A DNA stretch of 64,000 bases, taken from Bog-473 sp963821755 (GTDB taxonomy: Bacteria; Actinomycetota; Acidimicrobiia; Acidimicrobiales; RAAP-2). Location: positions 868,001-932,000 of the forward strand of contig CAWGEX010000002.1 in NCBI GenBank assembly GCA_963821755.1, given 5' to 3'. Shown piece by piece: positions 1 through 7,624 of the stretch. A program made the position numbers and the translations under genes. The notes beneath the pieces were generated by a model, which searched no databases, was not told the origin of the DNA, and saw only the letters and a program-made list of their open reading frames with translations. Numbering within the stretch: the first letter of the stretch is position 1; each line of letters opens with the position of its first letter.

Positions 1-432
1 GTAGGCCACGAAGCGCCAGATCTTCGAGGTGATGGAAGCGGGCGAGCCATGGGTCAGGTGCCCGCCGTGATCGAGCCGCATGGCCAGGATGGTGGCGCCA
101 TGCGGGATCAGCGCCTGGTAGGCGGCGAGATTGGCATTGGCGCCGGCGTGCGGCTGCACGTTGGCGTGGTCGGCCCCGAACAGGGCGGTGGCCCTGGTGC
201 GGGCCAGTTCCTCGACCTCGTCAATGATCTGGTTGCCGCCGTAGTAGCGCTTCCCGGGGTAGCCCTCGGCGTACTTGTTGGTCAGCACCGATCCCGAGGC
301 GGCCAGCACGGCCGGGGACGTGAAGTTCTCCGAGGCGATGAGCTGCAGTGTGCTCTGCTGCCGGTGCTCCTCCTGATGGATGAGTCCGGCCACTTCGGGA
401 TCGGCCGCCAGCGCGGCGTCCAGTGAGGTCAT
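1..432 (-). CDS. glyA: Serine hydroxymethyltransferase, N-terminal part (runs off left edge)
   Basis: Reading the minus strand from the ATG at 430-432 gives 144 residues that open MTSLDAALAADPEV and contain LIASENF, the NKYAEGYPGKRYYGG block and DHGGHLTHG, all hallmarks of the PLP enzyme that interconverts serine and glycine with tetrahydrofolate. The C-terminal two thirds, including the PLP lysine, lie outside the window. Its ATG overlaps the TGA of rpiB (ATGA at 429-432), so the two are probably translationally coupled in one minus-strand operon. Confidence 0.95.
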   Translation of the reverse strand, partial: MTSLDAALAADPEVAGLIHQEEHRQQSTLQLIASENFTSPAVLAASGSVLTNKYAEGYPGKRYYGGNQIIDEVEELARTRATALFGADHANVQPHAGANANLAAYQALIPHGATILAMRLDHGGHLTHGSPASITSKIWRFVAY

Positions 433-944
433 GGGGATGGCATCCCTTCGAGGTCGAGGCCAGGTTCGAGGGCTGGGTCGAGGACAGGTTCGAGGCCAGG
501 TTCGAGGCCGAGGTCGAGGTCAGCCAGCTTGTCGATGCGCACGTCGTGACGACGCTGCTCGGTGGCGGAAAGGAAGGAGGCCAACGCATCGAGGGCGACG
601 GCGCCGCCGAGCACGCGGCCGCCCAGGCAGATGACGTTGGCATGGTTGTGCTCGCGGGCCAGCGTGGCCGTCATGGTGTCGTGGATCACGGCCGCGCGGA
701 CGCCGGGGATCTTGTTGGCCGCCATGGCGATACCGATACCGGTGCCGCAGGTGCAGACGCCCAGCTCGGCCCGCCCCGACACCACGGCCCGCCCGACCGC
801 CGCGCCGTAGTCGGGGTAGTCGACCGATGCCTCGCCGTTGGCCGTGCCCAGGTCATCGACCTCATGGCCCCGCTCGGTCAGTTCGGCCTTGAGCACCTGC
901 TTGAGGGCGAAACCGGCATGATCCGAACCCACGGCGACGCGCAT
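429..944 (-). CDS. rpiB: Ribose-5-phosphate isomerase B with repetitive C-terminal tail
   Basis: The 171-residue product begins MRVAVGSDHAG and has the CTCGTGIG loop (catalytic Cys near residue 66), EHNHANVICLGGR and GRHD-type end (here RRHD near 131-134) of RpiB, which interconverts ribose 5-phosphate and ribulose 5-phosphate in the cytosol. The usual family length is about 150 residues. Residues about 143-167 form an extra tail of Leu-Glu/Asp-Pro-Gly-Leu repeats encoded by an imperfect DNA repeat at 446-518. The start is set by homology and by a minus-strand TAGACT at 953-958 placed 8 bases upstream of the ATG, with no Shine-Dalgarno. glyA follows with a 4-base overlap. Confidence 0.95.
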   Translation of the reverse strand: MRVAVGSDHAGFALKQVLKAELTERGHEVDDLGTANGEASVDYPDYGAAVGRAVVSGRAELGVCTCGTGIGIAMAANKIPGVRAAVIHDTMTATLAREHNHANVICLGGRVLGGAVALDALASFLSATEQRRHDVRIDKLADLDLGLEPGLEPVLDPALEPGLDLEGMPSP

Positions 945-952
945 TGCGCCCA

Positions 953-958
953 AGTCTA
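953..958 (-). promoter_or_regulatory. Probable -10 box of rpiB-glyA, leaderless
   Basis: Minus-strand TAGACT lies 8 bases from the rpiB ATG, so transcription should begin at or next to the start codon. No ribosome-binding site is visible. Divergent to the promoter at 994-999. Confidence 0.5.
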
Positions 959-993
959 CCGACGCTCCCGGACCTCCTTCGGGCGTGAACCGG

Positions 994-999
994 TACGCT
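994..999 (+). promoter_or_regulatory. Probable -10 box of the thiolase-like gene, leaderless
   Basis: TACGCT is followed by 8 bases and the ATG at 1008. There is no Shine-Dalgarno sequence in front of that ATG. The pattern matches several other genes of the window. Confidence 0.45.
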
Positions 1000-1007
1000 C
1001 CGCGTCC

Positions 1008-2573
1008 ATGGCCCTCAACCCCCGTACACCGGTCGTCGTCGGCGTGGGCCAGGTGGTGGTGCGGCCCGATGCCCAGAGCGAGCCGGCCGACCGGCCCGAG
1101 CCCCTCGACCTGATGGTTCGGGCCCTGCGGGCCGCCGCCGAGGATTGTGACGGCGTGGCGGAGGGGGCCGGGGCGAGGGCCGGCGGCGCCCTGATCCGCC
1201 GGGCCCAGAGTGTCCGGGTCGTGGTGCCACTGGGGTGGCGCTCCATCAATCCCGCCCAGCTGGTGGCCGACCGGCTCGGGACCGAGCCGGGCCAATTGAT
1301 GGTGTCGGCCATTGGTGGGAACACCCCGCAGGCGATGATGCACGACGCCTGCCTGGCCATTGGCCGGGGCGATCTTGACGTGGTCCTGGTGACGGGCGCC
1401 GAGGCCATGTACACCCGCACCCTGTCCCGCCGTAACCCGGCCAAGTCGTCCCTCCACTGGGTCAGCCAGCCCTCCGAGACAACGCCCCCACCCACCGCCT
1501 TCGGGATCGAGCGGCCCGGGGCCACCGACCTCGAGATGTCCCGCGGGGTGATCCTGCCCATCCACGCCTACCCGCTCTTCGAGAACGCCCTGCGGGGTGC
1601 CCGCGGATGGTCGCTGGCCGAACACGCGGCCCGCATCGGGGCACTCTGGGCGCGCTTCTCCGAGGTGGCCGCGGCCAATCCCAACGCCTGGATCCGCCAC
1701 GCCCGAACGGCCGACGAGATCATCACCCCGTCGCCCGGCAACCGCATGATCTCGTTCCCCTACCCCAAGCTGGCCACGGCCAACATGCAGGTTGACCAGG
1801 GGGCGGGCTACATCGTGTGCTCGGTCGAGGCGGCGCGCTCGGCCGGCGTGGCCGAGGACCGCTGGGTCTTCCCCCTCTCGGGGGCCGACGCCAATGATCA
1901 CTGGTTCATCTCGCACCGGCCCGAGCTCCACCGCTCCCCCGCCATCCGCCTCGCCGGGCAGGCGGTGCTCGACATGGGCGGCGTCGGGATCGACGATGTC
2001 GGTCCGATCGACCTCTACTCCTGCTTCCCCGCCGCAGTGCAGATGGCGGCGCACGAACTCGGGCTCCCGATCGACGACCCGGCCCGGCCCTTGACCTTGA
2101 CCGGCGGGCTGACCTTCGGGGGCGGCCCCGGCAACAACTACACCTCCCACGGCATCGCCCAAGTGGTCGGGGCGCTGCGCGCCGATCCGGGCACGGGCGA
2201 GGGCGCAGGGCTGGGTACGGTCGGGATGGCCACGGGCCTGGGCTGGTACGCCACCAAGCACTCGGTGGGGCTCTACGCCAGCCGCCCGCCCACGGGGGGA
2301 TTTGCCTGGCGCAGCGTGCAAGACGAGGTGGATGCCCTGCCCCAGTGCCGGGTCGACTCCGATGCGACGGGCGCCGTACGGATCGAGACCTACACCGTCA
2401 CCTTCGACCGCGACGGCAATCCGGAACGGGGCATCGTGGCCTGCCGCACGGAAGACGAGAGCCGAGCCTGGGGCAACGTCGATGACGTCGAGACGTTGCG
2501 TTCGCTCTGCGCCGAAGAGGGAATCGGGCGCACGGGCTGGTTGGCCGAGGGTGGGTTGCTCGCGCTCGACTGA
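1008..2573 (+). CDS. Thiolase-fold protein (acetyl-CoA acetyltransferase-like), nucleophile Cys absent
   Basis: The 521-residue protein has a thiolase fold signature: PVVVGVGQ at the N-terminus, the GAEAMYTR segment near 130 and GGLTFGGGPGNNYTSHG in the C-terminal half, followed by an OB-like C-terminal region ending in a charged tail. In true thiolases the segment after VSAIGG would carry the nucleophilic cysteine; here it reads GGNTPQ, so condensing or thiolytic activity by the standard mechanism is doubtful. Such proteins in actinobacteria are often annotated as acetyl-CoA acetyltransferase and linked to fatty acid or sterol side-chain degradation; that role is only inferred. It is a plus-strand insertion in an otherwise minus-strand housekeeping block. 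The start codon is chosen by family alignment and the upstream TACGCT. Confidence 0.8.
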   Translation: MALNPRTPVVVGVGQVVVRPDAQSEPADRPEPLDLMVRALRAAAEDCDGVAEGAGARAGGALIRRAQSVRVVVPLGWRSINPAQLVADRLGTEPGQLMVSAIGGNTPQAMMHDACLAIGRGDLDVVLVTGAEAMYTRTLSRRNPAKSSLHWVSQPSETTPPPTAFGIERPGATDLEMSRGVILPIHAYPLFENALRGARGWSLAEHAARIGALWARFSEVAAANPNAWIRHARTADEIITPSPGNRMISFPYPKLATANMQVDQGAGYIVCSVEAARSAGVAEDRWVFPLSGADANDHWFISHRPELHRSPAIRLAGQAVLDMGGVGIDDVGPIDLYSCFPAAVQMAAHELGLPIDDPARPLTLTGGLTFGGGPGNNYTSHGIAQVVGALRADPGTGEGAGLGTVGMATGLGWYATKHSVGLYASRPPTGGFAWRSVQDEVDALPQCRVDSDATGAVRIETYTVTFDRDGNPERGIVACRTEDESRAWGNVDDVETLRSLCAEEGIGRTGWLAEGGLLALD

Positions 2574-2636
2574 GGGCACCGTGGCGTGGCGTCGTGGCCT
2601 GGTTGCGACCTCGTTCCACCCCCTGACCTCATGTGG

Positions 2637-3251
2637 TCACGATCTCGACCTCCACCGACGGCGCCCTCCAACGATCAGCGCGGCTTCGATATAGGTTCGC
2701 GGCAAGGCACCAACCTCGAACACCGCCGGTGGGGTCACCCGGCAATCGAGCACGCTCGGCCCGGGACCCTCGCACGTCCCCCCGTCCACCACGAGGGCCA
2801 CCTCGGTGGCATCGAATGCTGACCGCACCTGTGCAGAATCGGTCAGCGGTCGCCCGTCGGCACCATGCGCGGCGGCCATGACCAGGGGACCCTTCCGGCG
2901 ACAGAGCGCCCTGAGGGCGCGCCGGGGGGGCATCGTGATGCGCACGGATCCATCCGTTTCACCCACGATCAGGACCAACGGTCCGGGCCAGAATCGGATG
3001 GCCACCCGGCGGATGACCTCGGACCAGTACGAGGTCACGTCGCCGGCCTGGGCGATCCGGCCAATGGCAATGAAGGGCACCGCGTCGTGGCCTCCGGCGG
3101 CGGCCAGGGCCAGCAGGGCCGTCACGCCCGGAGCACCGTGTCGAGCCGCCAACTGGTACCCGCCGACGCCGGGGACAACGATCACGTGCCCGTCGTCCAG
3201 GGCATCCCCCAGGGCGGCGGCGCCGGCCCGGACGAGGGGCGGCCCGGTCAT
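2637..3251 (-). CDS. Sua5/YciO/YrdC-fold protein with degenerate active site
   Basis: This 204-residue product ends the prfA-prmC cluster, where TsaC/Sua5 (threonylcarbamoyl-AMP synthase, first step of tRNA t6A37 synthesis) normally sits. The fold is recognisable from the FWPGPLVLIV block and the VDGGTCEGPGPSVLDC stretch. However the N-terminal PTDTVYGL motif reads PGVGGYQLA and the KxRP...PL nucleotide-binding motif is missing (region AVPFIAIGR). It may therefore be a non-catalytic paralogue or a divergent enzyme. Its ATG overlaps the prmC stop (ATGA at 3248-3251). The C-terminus is Arg-rich. Confidence 0.75.
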   Translation of the reverse strand: MTGPPLVRAGAAALGDALDDGHVIVVPGVGGYQLAARHGAPGVTALLALAAAGGHDAVPFIAIGRIAQAGDVTSYWSEVIRRVAIRFWPGPLVLIVGETDGSVRITMPPRRALRALCRRKGPLVMAAAHGADGRPLTDSAQVRSAFDATEVALVVDGGTCEGPGPSVLDCRVTPPAVFEVGALPRTYIEAALIVGGRRRWRSRS

Positions 3252-4117
3252 CGGACCCGGCCCACGAGGACCCGGGAACGACCGGCCAGGTCGGGGACGG
3301 CGTCGACATCGAGGTAGCCGATGGACCGAGCCATGCGGACGGCCGGCGGGGCCTGATCGGGTGCCATCTCGATGACCACGGCACCCGGGCGCGACAGCCA
3401 GCCCCAGGCCTGGCGCAACACGGCCTCCACGTCACCGAGTCCGGGCGTGCCGTCGGTGCCGTCGCTGGCCAGGAGGGCGCCGGCGGGCTCGTGGCGCACC
3501 TCGGCCTGGAGGCCCGTCCACTGCGCGGGTTCGATGTAGGGCGGGTTGGACACCACCAGGGTGATCCTGCCCTCCAGGGCGGCGGGCAGGGCAGTCAGCC
3601 ACGAGCCCTGCACCATGGTGACGGGCAGCATCGGACCGCCGTCGTCCCGGCGCACTCGTTCGAGGTTGGACCTGGCCACGGCCAGGGCGTCGGGGCTGCA
3701 GTCAACCGCCCACACGCGCCCTTCGGGGTTCGAGCGCGCCAGTTCGGTGGCCAAGGACAACGCGATGGCGCCCGACCCGGTACCGGCATCGACCATCACC
3801 GGATCGGTGGCGCCGAGGTGGGCGATCTCGCGCAGGGCGACCTCCACCACCTGTTCGGTCTCGGGTCGTGGGATGAGCACACGGGGATCCACCAAGAGAT
3901 CGAGCGAGCGAAAGGCCCAGTGGCCGAGCACGTACTGCAACGGCTCACCCGTGCCACGACGGGCCGCCAGCGCCCGAATGAGGTCGACCTCGGCCGGGCC
4001 CAGCGACGCGTCTGATGAGGAGGGGCCGACTCCCAGCACGTCCTCGACGATGAAACGGGCCTCGTGCCGTGCACCCACGGTGGCAGTGAGCTCGGCGACC
4101 AGCTCGCTCCGGGTCAC
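3248..4117 (-). CDS. prmC: Release factor glutamine N5-methyltransferase
   Basis: The 289-residue protein has an N-terminal helical domain, SAM motif I DAGTGSG (110-116) and the NPPY motif at 191-194 that binds the glutamine of the GGQ loop. PrmC methylates RF1 and RF2 and thereby raises termination efficiency. The start is GTG at 4115-4117, overlapping the prfA TGA (GTGA), consistent with coupled expression of the enzyme and its substrate. Length is normal for the family. Confidence 0.96.
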   Translation of the reverse strand: MTRSELVAELTATVGARHEARFIVEDVLGVGPSSSDASLGPAEVDLIRALAARRGTGEPLQYVLGHWAFRSLDLLVDPRVLIPRPETEQVVEVALREIAHLGATDPVMVDAGTGSGAIALSLATELARSNPEGRVWAVDCSPDALAVARSNLERVRRDDGGPMLPVTMVQGSWLTALPAALEGRITLVVSNPPYIEPAQWTGLQAEVRHEPAGALLASDGTDGTPGLGDVEAVLRQAWGWLSRPGAVVIEMAPDQAPPAVRMARSIGYLDVDAVPDLAGRSRVLVGRVR

Positions 4118-5193
4118 GGCCCGAGGGGTTCGTCACCCGCCAATTGTCGGGCGCGCTTGTCCGCCATGAGGGCGTCCGTCAACTCGATCAAATCGCCGGC
4201 CAGTACCTGGTCGAGCTTGTAGAGCGTGAGGTTGATGCGGTGGTCGGTGACCCGGTTCTCTTTGAAGTTGTACGTGCGGATCTTGTCGACCCGGCCTCCG
4301 GCACCCACCTGCCCTCGGCGCTGGGCCGACAGTTCAGCGGCTTGGCGGTCCTGCTCGGCTTTGAGAAGGCGGGCCCGCAAGACCACCATGGCCTTGGCTC
4401 GGTTCTGAATCTGGCTCTTCTCGTCCTGCATGGCCACGACGGTCCCGGTGGGCAGGTGGGTGATGCGGACGGCCGAGTCCGTCGTGTTGACCGACTGCCC
4501 TCCAGGGCCGGTGGAGCGGTAGACGTCGACCTTGAGATCGTTCGGATCGATGGCGATCTCCACCTCCGCCGCCTCGGGGAGAACGGTGACCGTTGCCGTC
4601 GACGTGTGGATCCGGCCCTTGGCCTCGGTCACCGGGACCCGCTGCACGCGGTGGGTGCCGGCCTCGTGTTCGAGCCGGCTGTAGGCCTCTTTCCCCTTGA
4701 CGAGGAAGACCGCTTCGTTGATGCCGTCCCGGTCGGATGCATCCACGGAGAGAATCTCGACCTTCCATTTCTCCAGGGCGGCGAAGCGCTGGTACATGTC
4801 GAAGAGCACGCGGGCGAAGAGATTCGCCTCATCTCCCCCCACCGCACCGCGGATCTCCATGATCACGTTGCGGCCGACGTTGGGGTCCTTGGGCAGGAGG
4901 AGCGATTGAATGCGTGCTTCCAACTCGGCCACCGACGATTCGGCCTGCTCGATCTCTTGGCGCATCATTTCCCGCTCGTCACCCGACGCTTCGGTCAGCA
5001 TCTCCCGGGCCACGATCAGGTCGGCGCGGGAGTTGCTCAACTCGTGCCAGGCCCGCACGATCTCGCCCAACTCCTTGTGGCGTCGGGAGAGGTCGCGTAC
5101 CCGGTCCGAATCAGCCAGGATGACCGGGTCGGCCAGGTCGGCCTCAAGGGTGTCGAATTCCGCCTCGAGCGCGGCCATCCGGTCGTCGATCAT
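4114..5193 (-). CDS. prfA: Peptide chain release factor 1
   Basis: The 359-residue product shows the RF1 domain order: N-terminal coiled-coil region, codon-recognition domain with the PxT tripeptide (PVT, 187-189) reading UAA/UAG, and the catalytic GGQ at 231-233 within RSTGPGGQSVNT. It follows rpmE and precedes prmC in the usual actinobacterial order. The ATG is at 5191-5193. Confidence 0.97.
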   Translation of the reverse strand: MIDDRMAALEAEFDTLEADLADPVILADSDRVRDLSRRHKELGEIVRAWHELSNSRADLIVAREMLTEASGDEREMMRQEIEQAESSVAELEARIQSLLLPKDPNVGRNVIMEIRGAVGGDEANLFARVLFDMYQRFAALEKWKVEILSVDASDRDGINEAVFLVKGKEAYSRLEHEAGTHRVQRVPVTEAKGRIHTSTATVTVLPEAAEVEIAIDPNDLKVDVYRSTGPGGQSVNTTDSAVRITHLPTGTVVAMQDEKSQIQNRAKAMVVLRARLLKAEQDRQAAELSAQRRGQVGAGGRVDKIRTYNFKENRVTDHRINLTLYKLDQVLAGDLIELTDALMADKRARQLAGDEPLGP

Positions 5194-5258
5194 GGGAACA
5201 CGCTAAGGAGCGACGGGGGTCACGGGGCGGGATGGCTCCCCGCGGCGTCGCGGCGTGG

Positions 5259-5501
5259 TTAGTCCTGCGGCGTCGTGGTCGGCGCAGCCTTCGCCTTACC
5301 CTTGCGCTCACCGTACCGACGCTGGAAGCGCTCCACCCGTCCACCGGAGTCGACCAGCTTCTGCTTGCCCGTGAAGAACGGGTGGCACTCGTTGCACAGC
5401 TCGACGTGGAGATCGGCCTTGGTGGAGTGGGTCACGTAGGTGTTGCCGCACGAGCAACGTACGGTGGCCTCTACGTAGTTGGGGTGGATGTCAGCCTTCA
5501 T
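5259..5501 (-). CDS. rpmE: 50S ribosomal protein L31 (zinc-binding form)
   Basis: The 80-residue protein starts MKADIHPNY and keeps the four zinc-ligand cysteines (C16, C18, C36, C39), so it is the C+ form of L31. A good Shine-Dalgarno (AGGAG) lies 6 bases upstream of the ATG at 5499-5501, which excludes longer starts that overlap rho. The C-terminal tail is Lys/Ala/Thr rich. Confidence 0.97.
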   Translation of the reverse strand: MKADIHPNYVEATVRCSCGNTYVTHSTKADLHVELCNECHPFFTGKQKLVDSGGRVERFQRRYGERKGKAKAAPTTTPQD

Positions 5502-5580
5502 GGTGTCTCCTGCGTCGTTTCGGTGGTCCATTGTATGGGTTGGCCTGTCGCTCCCGGCCGGGGCGCCGGCAGGGGCGTCC

Positions 5581-7368
5581 TCAGGTGGCGGGTCCCTTGG
5601 CGATTTCAGCCAGGAACTCGTCGTTGCTGTTCGTGGTGCGGATCTTGTCCATGAGCAATTCAAGTCCGGCCGCTTCCTTGCCGTCATTGGCCAGGGCATT
5701 GAGCACCCGGCGCAACTTCCACACCTGGGCCAGCTGCCCGCGATCGAACAGCAACTCCTCGTGGCGGGTCGAGCTGGCGTTGACGTCGATGGCCGGGTAG
5801 AGCCGACGCTCGGAGAGACGGCGGTCGAGACGGAGCTCCATGTTGCCGGTTCCCTTGAACTCCTCGAAAATGACCTCGTCCATCTTTGATCCGGTCTCGA
5901 CCAGAGCCGAAGCCAGAATGGTGAGCGAGCCACCCTCTTCAATGTTTCGGGCCGCACCGAAGAACTTCTTGGGTGGGTAGAGCGCACCCGAGTCGACACC
6001 ACCGGACATGATCCGGCCGGTCGCCGGTGCGGCCAGGTTGTAGGCCCGGGCCAGACGTGTGATGCCGTCCAGGATGATCACGACGTCGCGACCCACCTCG
6101 ACCAGGCGCTTGGCCCGCTCCAGGGTCAGTTCGGACACCTGCGTGTGCTCCTCGGCCGGACGGTCAAAGGTCGACGCGATGACCTCGCCCCGTACCGAGC
6201 GTCGCATGTCGGTGGCTTCTTCGGGGCGTTCGGCAACCAGCAGGACCATGAGGTGGACGTCCGGGTTGTTGGCCTCAATGGAGTGGGCAATCTGCTTCAT
6301 GACCGTCGTCTTGCCCGCCTTCGGCGGCGAGACGATCAGGCCACGCTGCCCCTTGCCGATGGGCGAGAGGAGGTCGACGATGCGAGCGGTCAGGTTGTCC
6401 TTGTCGCCGTGGTCCTGCATTTCCAGGTGCAGCCGGGAATCGGGAAACAGCGGGGTGAGATCCTCGAAGTGGGGACGGTTGCGAGCCTCTTCGGGGTCCA
6501 GACCCGAGACCGAGTCGATGCGGAGCAACGCCGGGTACTTCTCATTGTTGGACGCCGGGCGGCAGGCACCTTCGACGTAGTCGCCGCGACGCAGCGCAAA
6601 CCGTCGGGCCTGACTGATGGAGATGTAGACGTCCTTCGGGGACGGCAGGTACCCATCGCAGCGAAGAAACCCGTATCCCTCATCGCGCAGGTCGAGCAAG
6701 CCCTTCACGTCGACCAGTTCGCCTGAGTACGGTTGCTCCTGTCCGCCGCCACCTTGGAGTTCACCACCGGGTCCACGCTCGCGGCCACGCCGGCGGCGAC
6801 TGCGCCGGTTGCCGACATCGCCACCGTCACCCTGCGACTGGTTGTTCTGGTTGTTCTGGTTGTTCTGGTTGTTCTGGTTGTTGCGGTTGTTCTGGTTCTG
6901 GTTGTTGCGGTTGTTCTGGCCTTGCCCCGATCCGGGTCGATTTCGAGTCTGCTGCTGGCCCGACGTCGCGCCCTGCCCGTTCTGTGCCGACCCGTTGTTC
7001 TCGCTCCCGTCGGCGAGATCAGGAGGCTCCACGAAGACGGCCGGGCCGGTGTCGACCGGGGCCGCTTCCTGCGGTGCGGTCTCGGCGGGAGGTTCGGCGC
7101 TGGCGGATGCCTCAGTCTCGGCTCCTTCGGCCGTGGCCGTCGCGCTCACCCGGGGGCGCCGAGCGGGCTTGGTGCCATTGCTATCCCCATTGCCGCTGGC
7201 GGCGTCGCCGTTGGTGGTCACGCCGGTGGCGTCGAGTATTTGAGAGATGATGTCGGCCTTTTTGGTCCGGGTCGTCGTCTTGAGCGACATGGCCTGGGCG
7301 ATGGCGTTGAGCTCTTCTCGCTCTTTGCCTTCAAGTACCGATCTTTCGAGCTGCTGCTCCGCAGTCAT
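5581..7368 (-). CDS. rho: Transcription termination factor Rho with Asn/Gln-rich insert
   Basis: The 595-residue protein has a Rho N-terminal domain (about 1-50), a long disordered insert (51-210), the cold-shock-like RNA-binding domain (215-290) and the RecA-type ATPase with Walker A PPKAGKTT (348-355), Walker B DVVIILD (428-434) and the R/Q-loop SGGVDSGAL (455-463). Rho is the hexameric RNA helicase that terminates transcription. Insert domains are common in actinobacterial Rho, but here residues 150-178 are almost pure Asn/Gln, followed by an Arg-rich block (188-198). The ATG at 7366-7368 follows a GAGGAG ribosome-binding site. A 256-base leader separates it from thrC. Confidence 0.97.
   Translation of the reverse strand: MTAEQQLERSVLEGKEREELNAIAQAMSLKTTTRTKKADIISQILDATGVTTNGDAASGNGDSNGTKPARRPRVSATATAEGAETEASASAEPPAETAPQEAAPVDTGPAVFVEPPDLADGSENNGSAQNGQGATSGQQQTRNRPGSGQGQNNRNNQNQNNRNNQNNQNNQNNQNNQSQGDGGDVGNRRSRRRRGRERGPGGELQGGGGQEQPYSGELVDVKGLLDLRDEGYGFLRCDGYLPSPKDVYISISQARRFALRRGDYVEGACRPASNNEKYPALLRIDSVSGLDPEEARNRPHFEDLTPLFPDSRLHLEMQDHGDKDNLTARIVDLLSPIGKGQRGLIVSPPKAGKTTVMKQIAHSIEANNPDVHLMVLLVAERPEEATDMRRSVRGEVIASTFDRPAEEHTQVSELTLERAKRLVEVGRDVVIILDGITRLARAYNLAAPATGRIMSGGVDSGALYPPKKFFGAARNIEEGGSLTILASALVETGSKMDEVIFEEFKGTGNMELRLDRRLSERRLYPAIDVNASSTRHEELLFDRGQLAQVWKLRRVLNALANDGKEAAGLELLMDKIRTTNSNDEFLAEIAKGPAT
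6835..6918 (-). repeat. 9-bp tandem repeat inside rho coding for (N-N-Q)n
   Basis: On the plus strand the unit TTGTTCTGG is repeated with minor variants (TTGTTGCGG) about nine times. It stays in frame and encodes an NNQ/NNR/NNQ tract, residues 151-178 of Rho. Perfect copies near 6841-6880 suggest recent slippage and likely length variation between strains. Confidence 0.9.
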
Positions 7369-7579
7369 CGGGCTCCTCTTCCGTAGAGGGTTAACGCCTG
7401 CTCGGGATATCCGCGCGTGGCGAGGGTAAATAGGGAGGCGAAGGGATCCGTGCTGGATGCCCTCCCCCGATCACCTCTGCCAAAAGCACCCCGGGACCAT
7501 TTTTGGTACCCGCGGAGAGCGCTGCGTCGCGCAGAGGGGATGAGTACACATTAGCGGTCGCGAACACCCAATGCCAACA

Positions 7580-7603
7580 TCCCCAGGTGGCGGTGCCTGG
7601 GGA
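7580..7603 (-). terminator. Stem-loop between thrC and rho
   Basis: TCCCCAGG and CCTGGGGA form a perfect 8-bp stem with an 8-base loop, just after the thrC stop codon (7625-7627). There is no clear T-tract, so it may be a weak or processed terminator or a structured element of the rho leader. Confidence 0.4.
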
Positions 7604-7624
7604 ATGGGCCTTGCGGGGGCTGAT

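Noticed and set aside
429..2579. A 716-codon minus-strand open frame through the thiolase gene
   Set aside because: Only its last 171 codons (RpiB) are coding; the rest is antisense of a conserved protein in high-GC DNA.
6835..6918. CRISPR-like array in rho
   Set aside because: The repeats are 9 bp, directly adjacent and without spacers; they code for the Asn/Gln tract.
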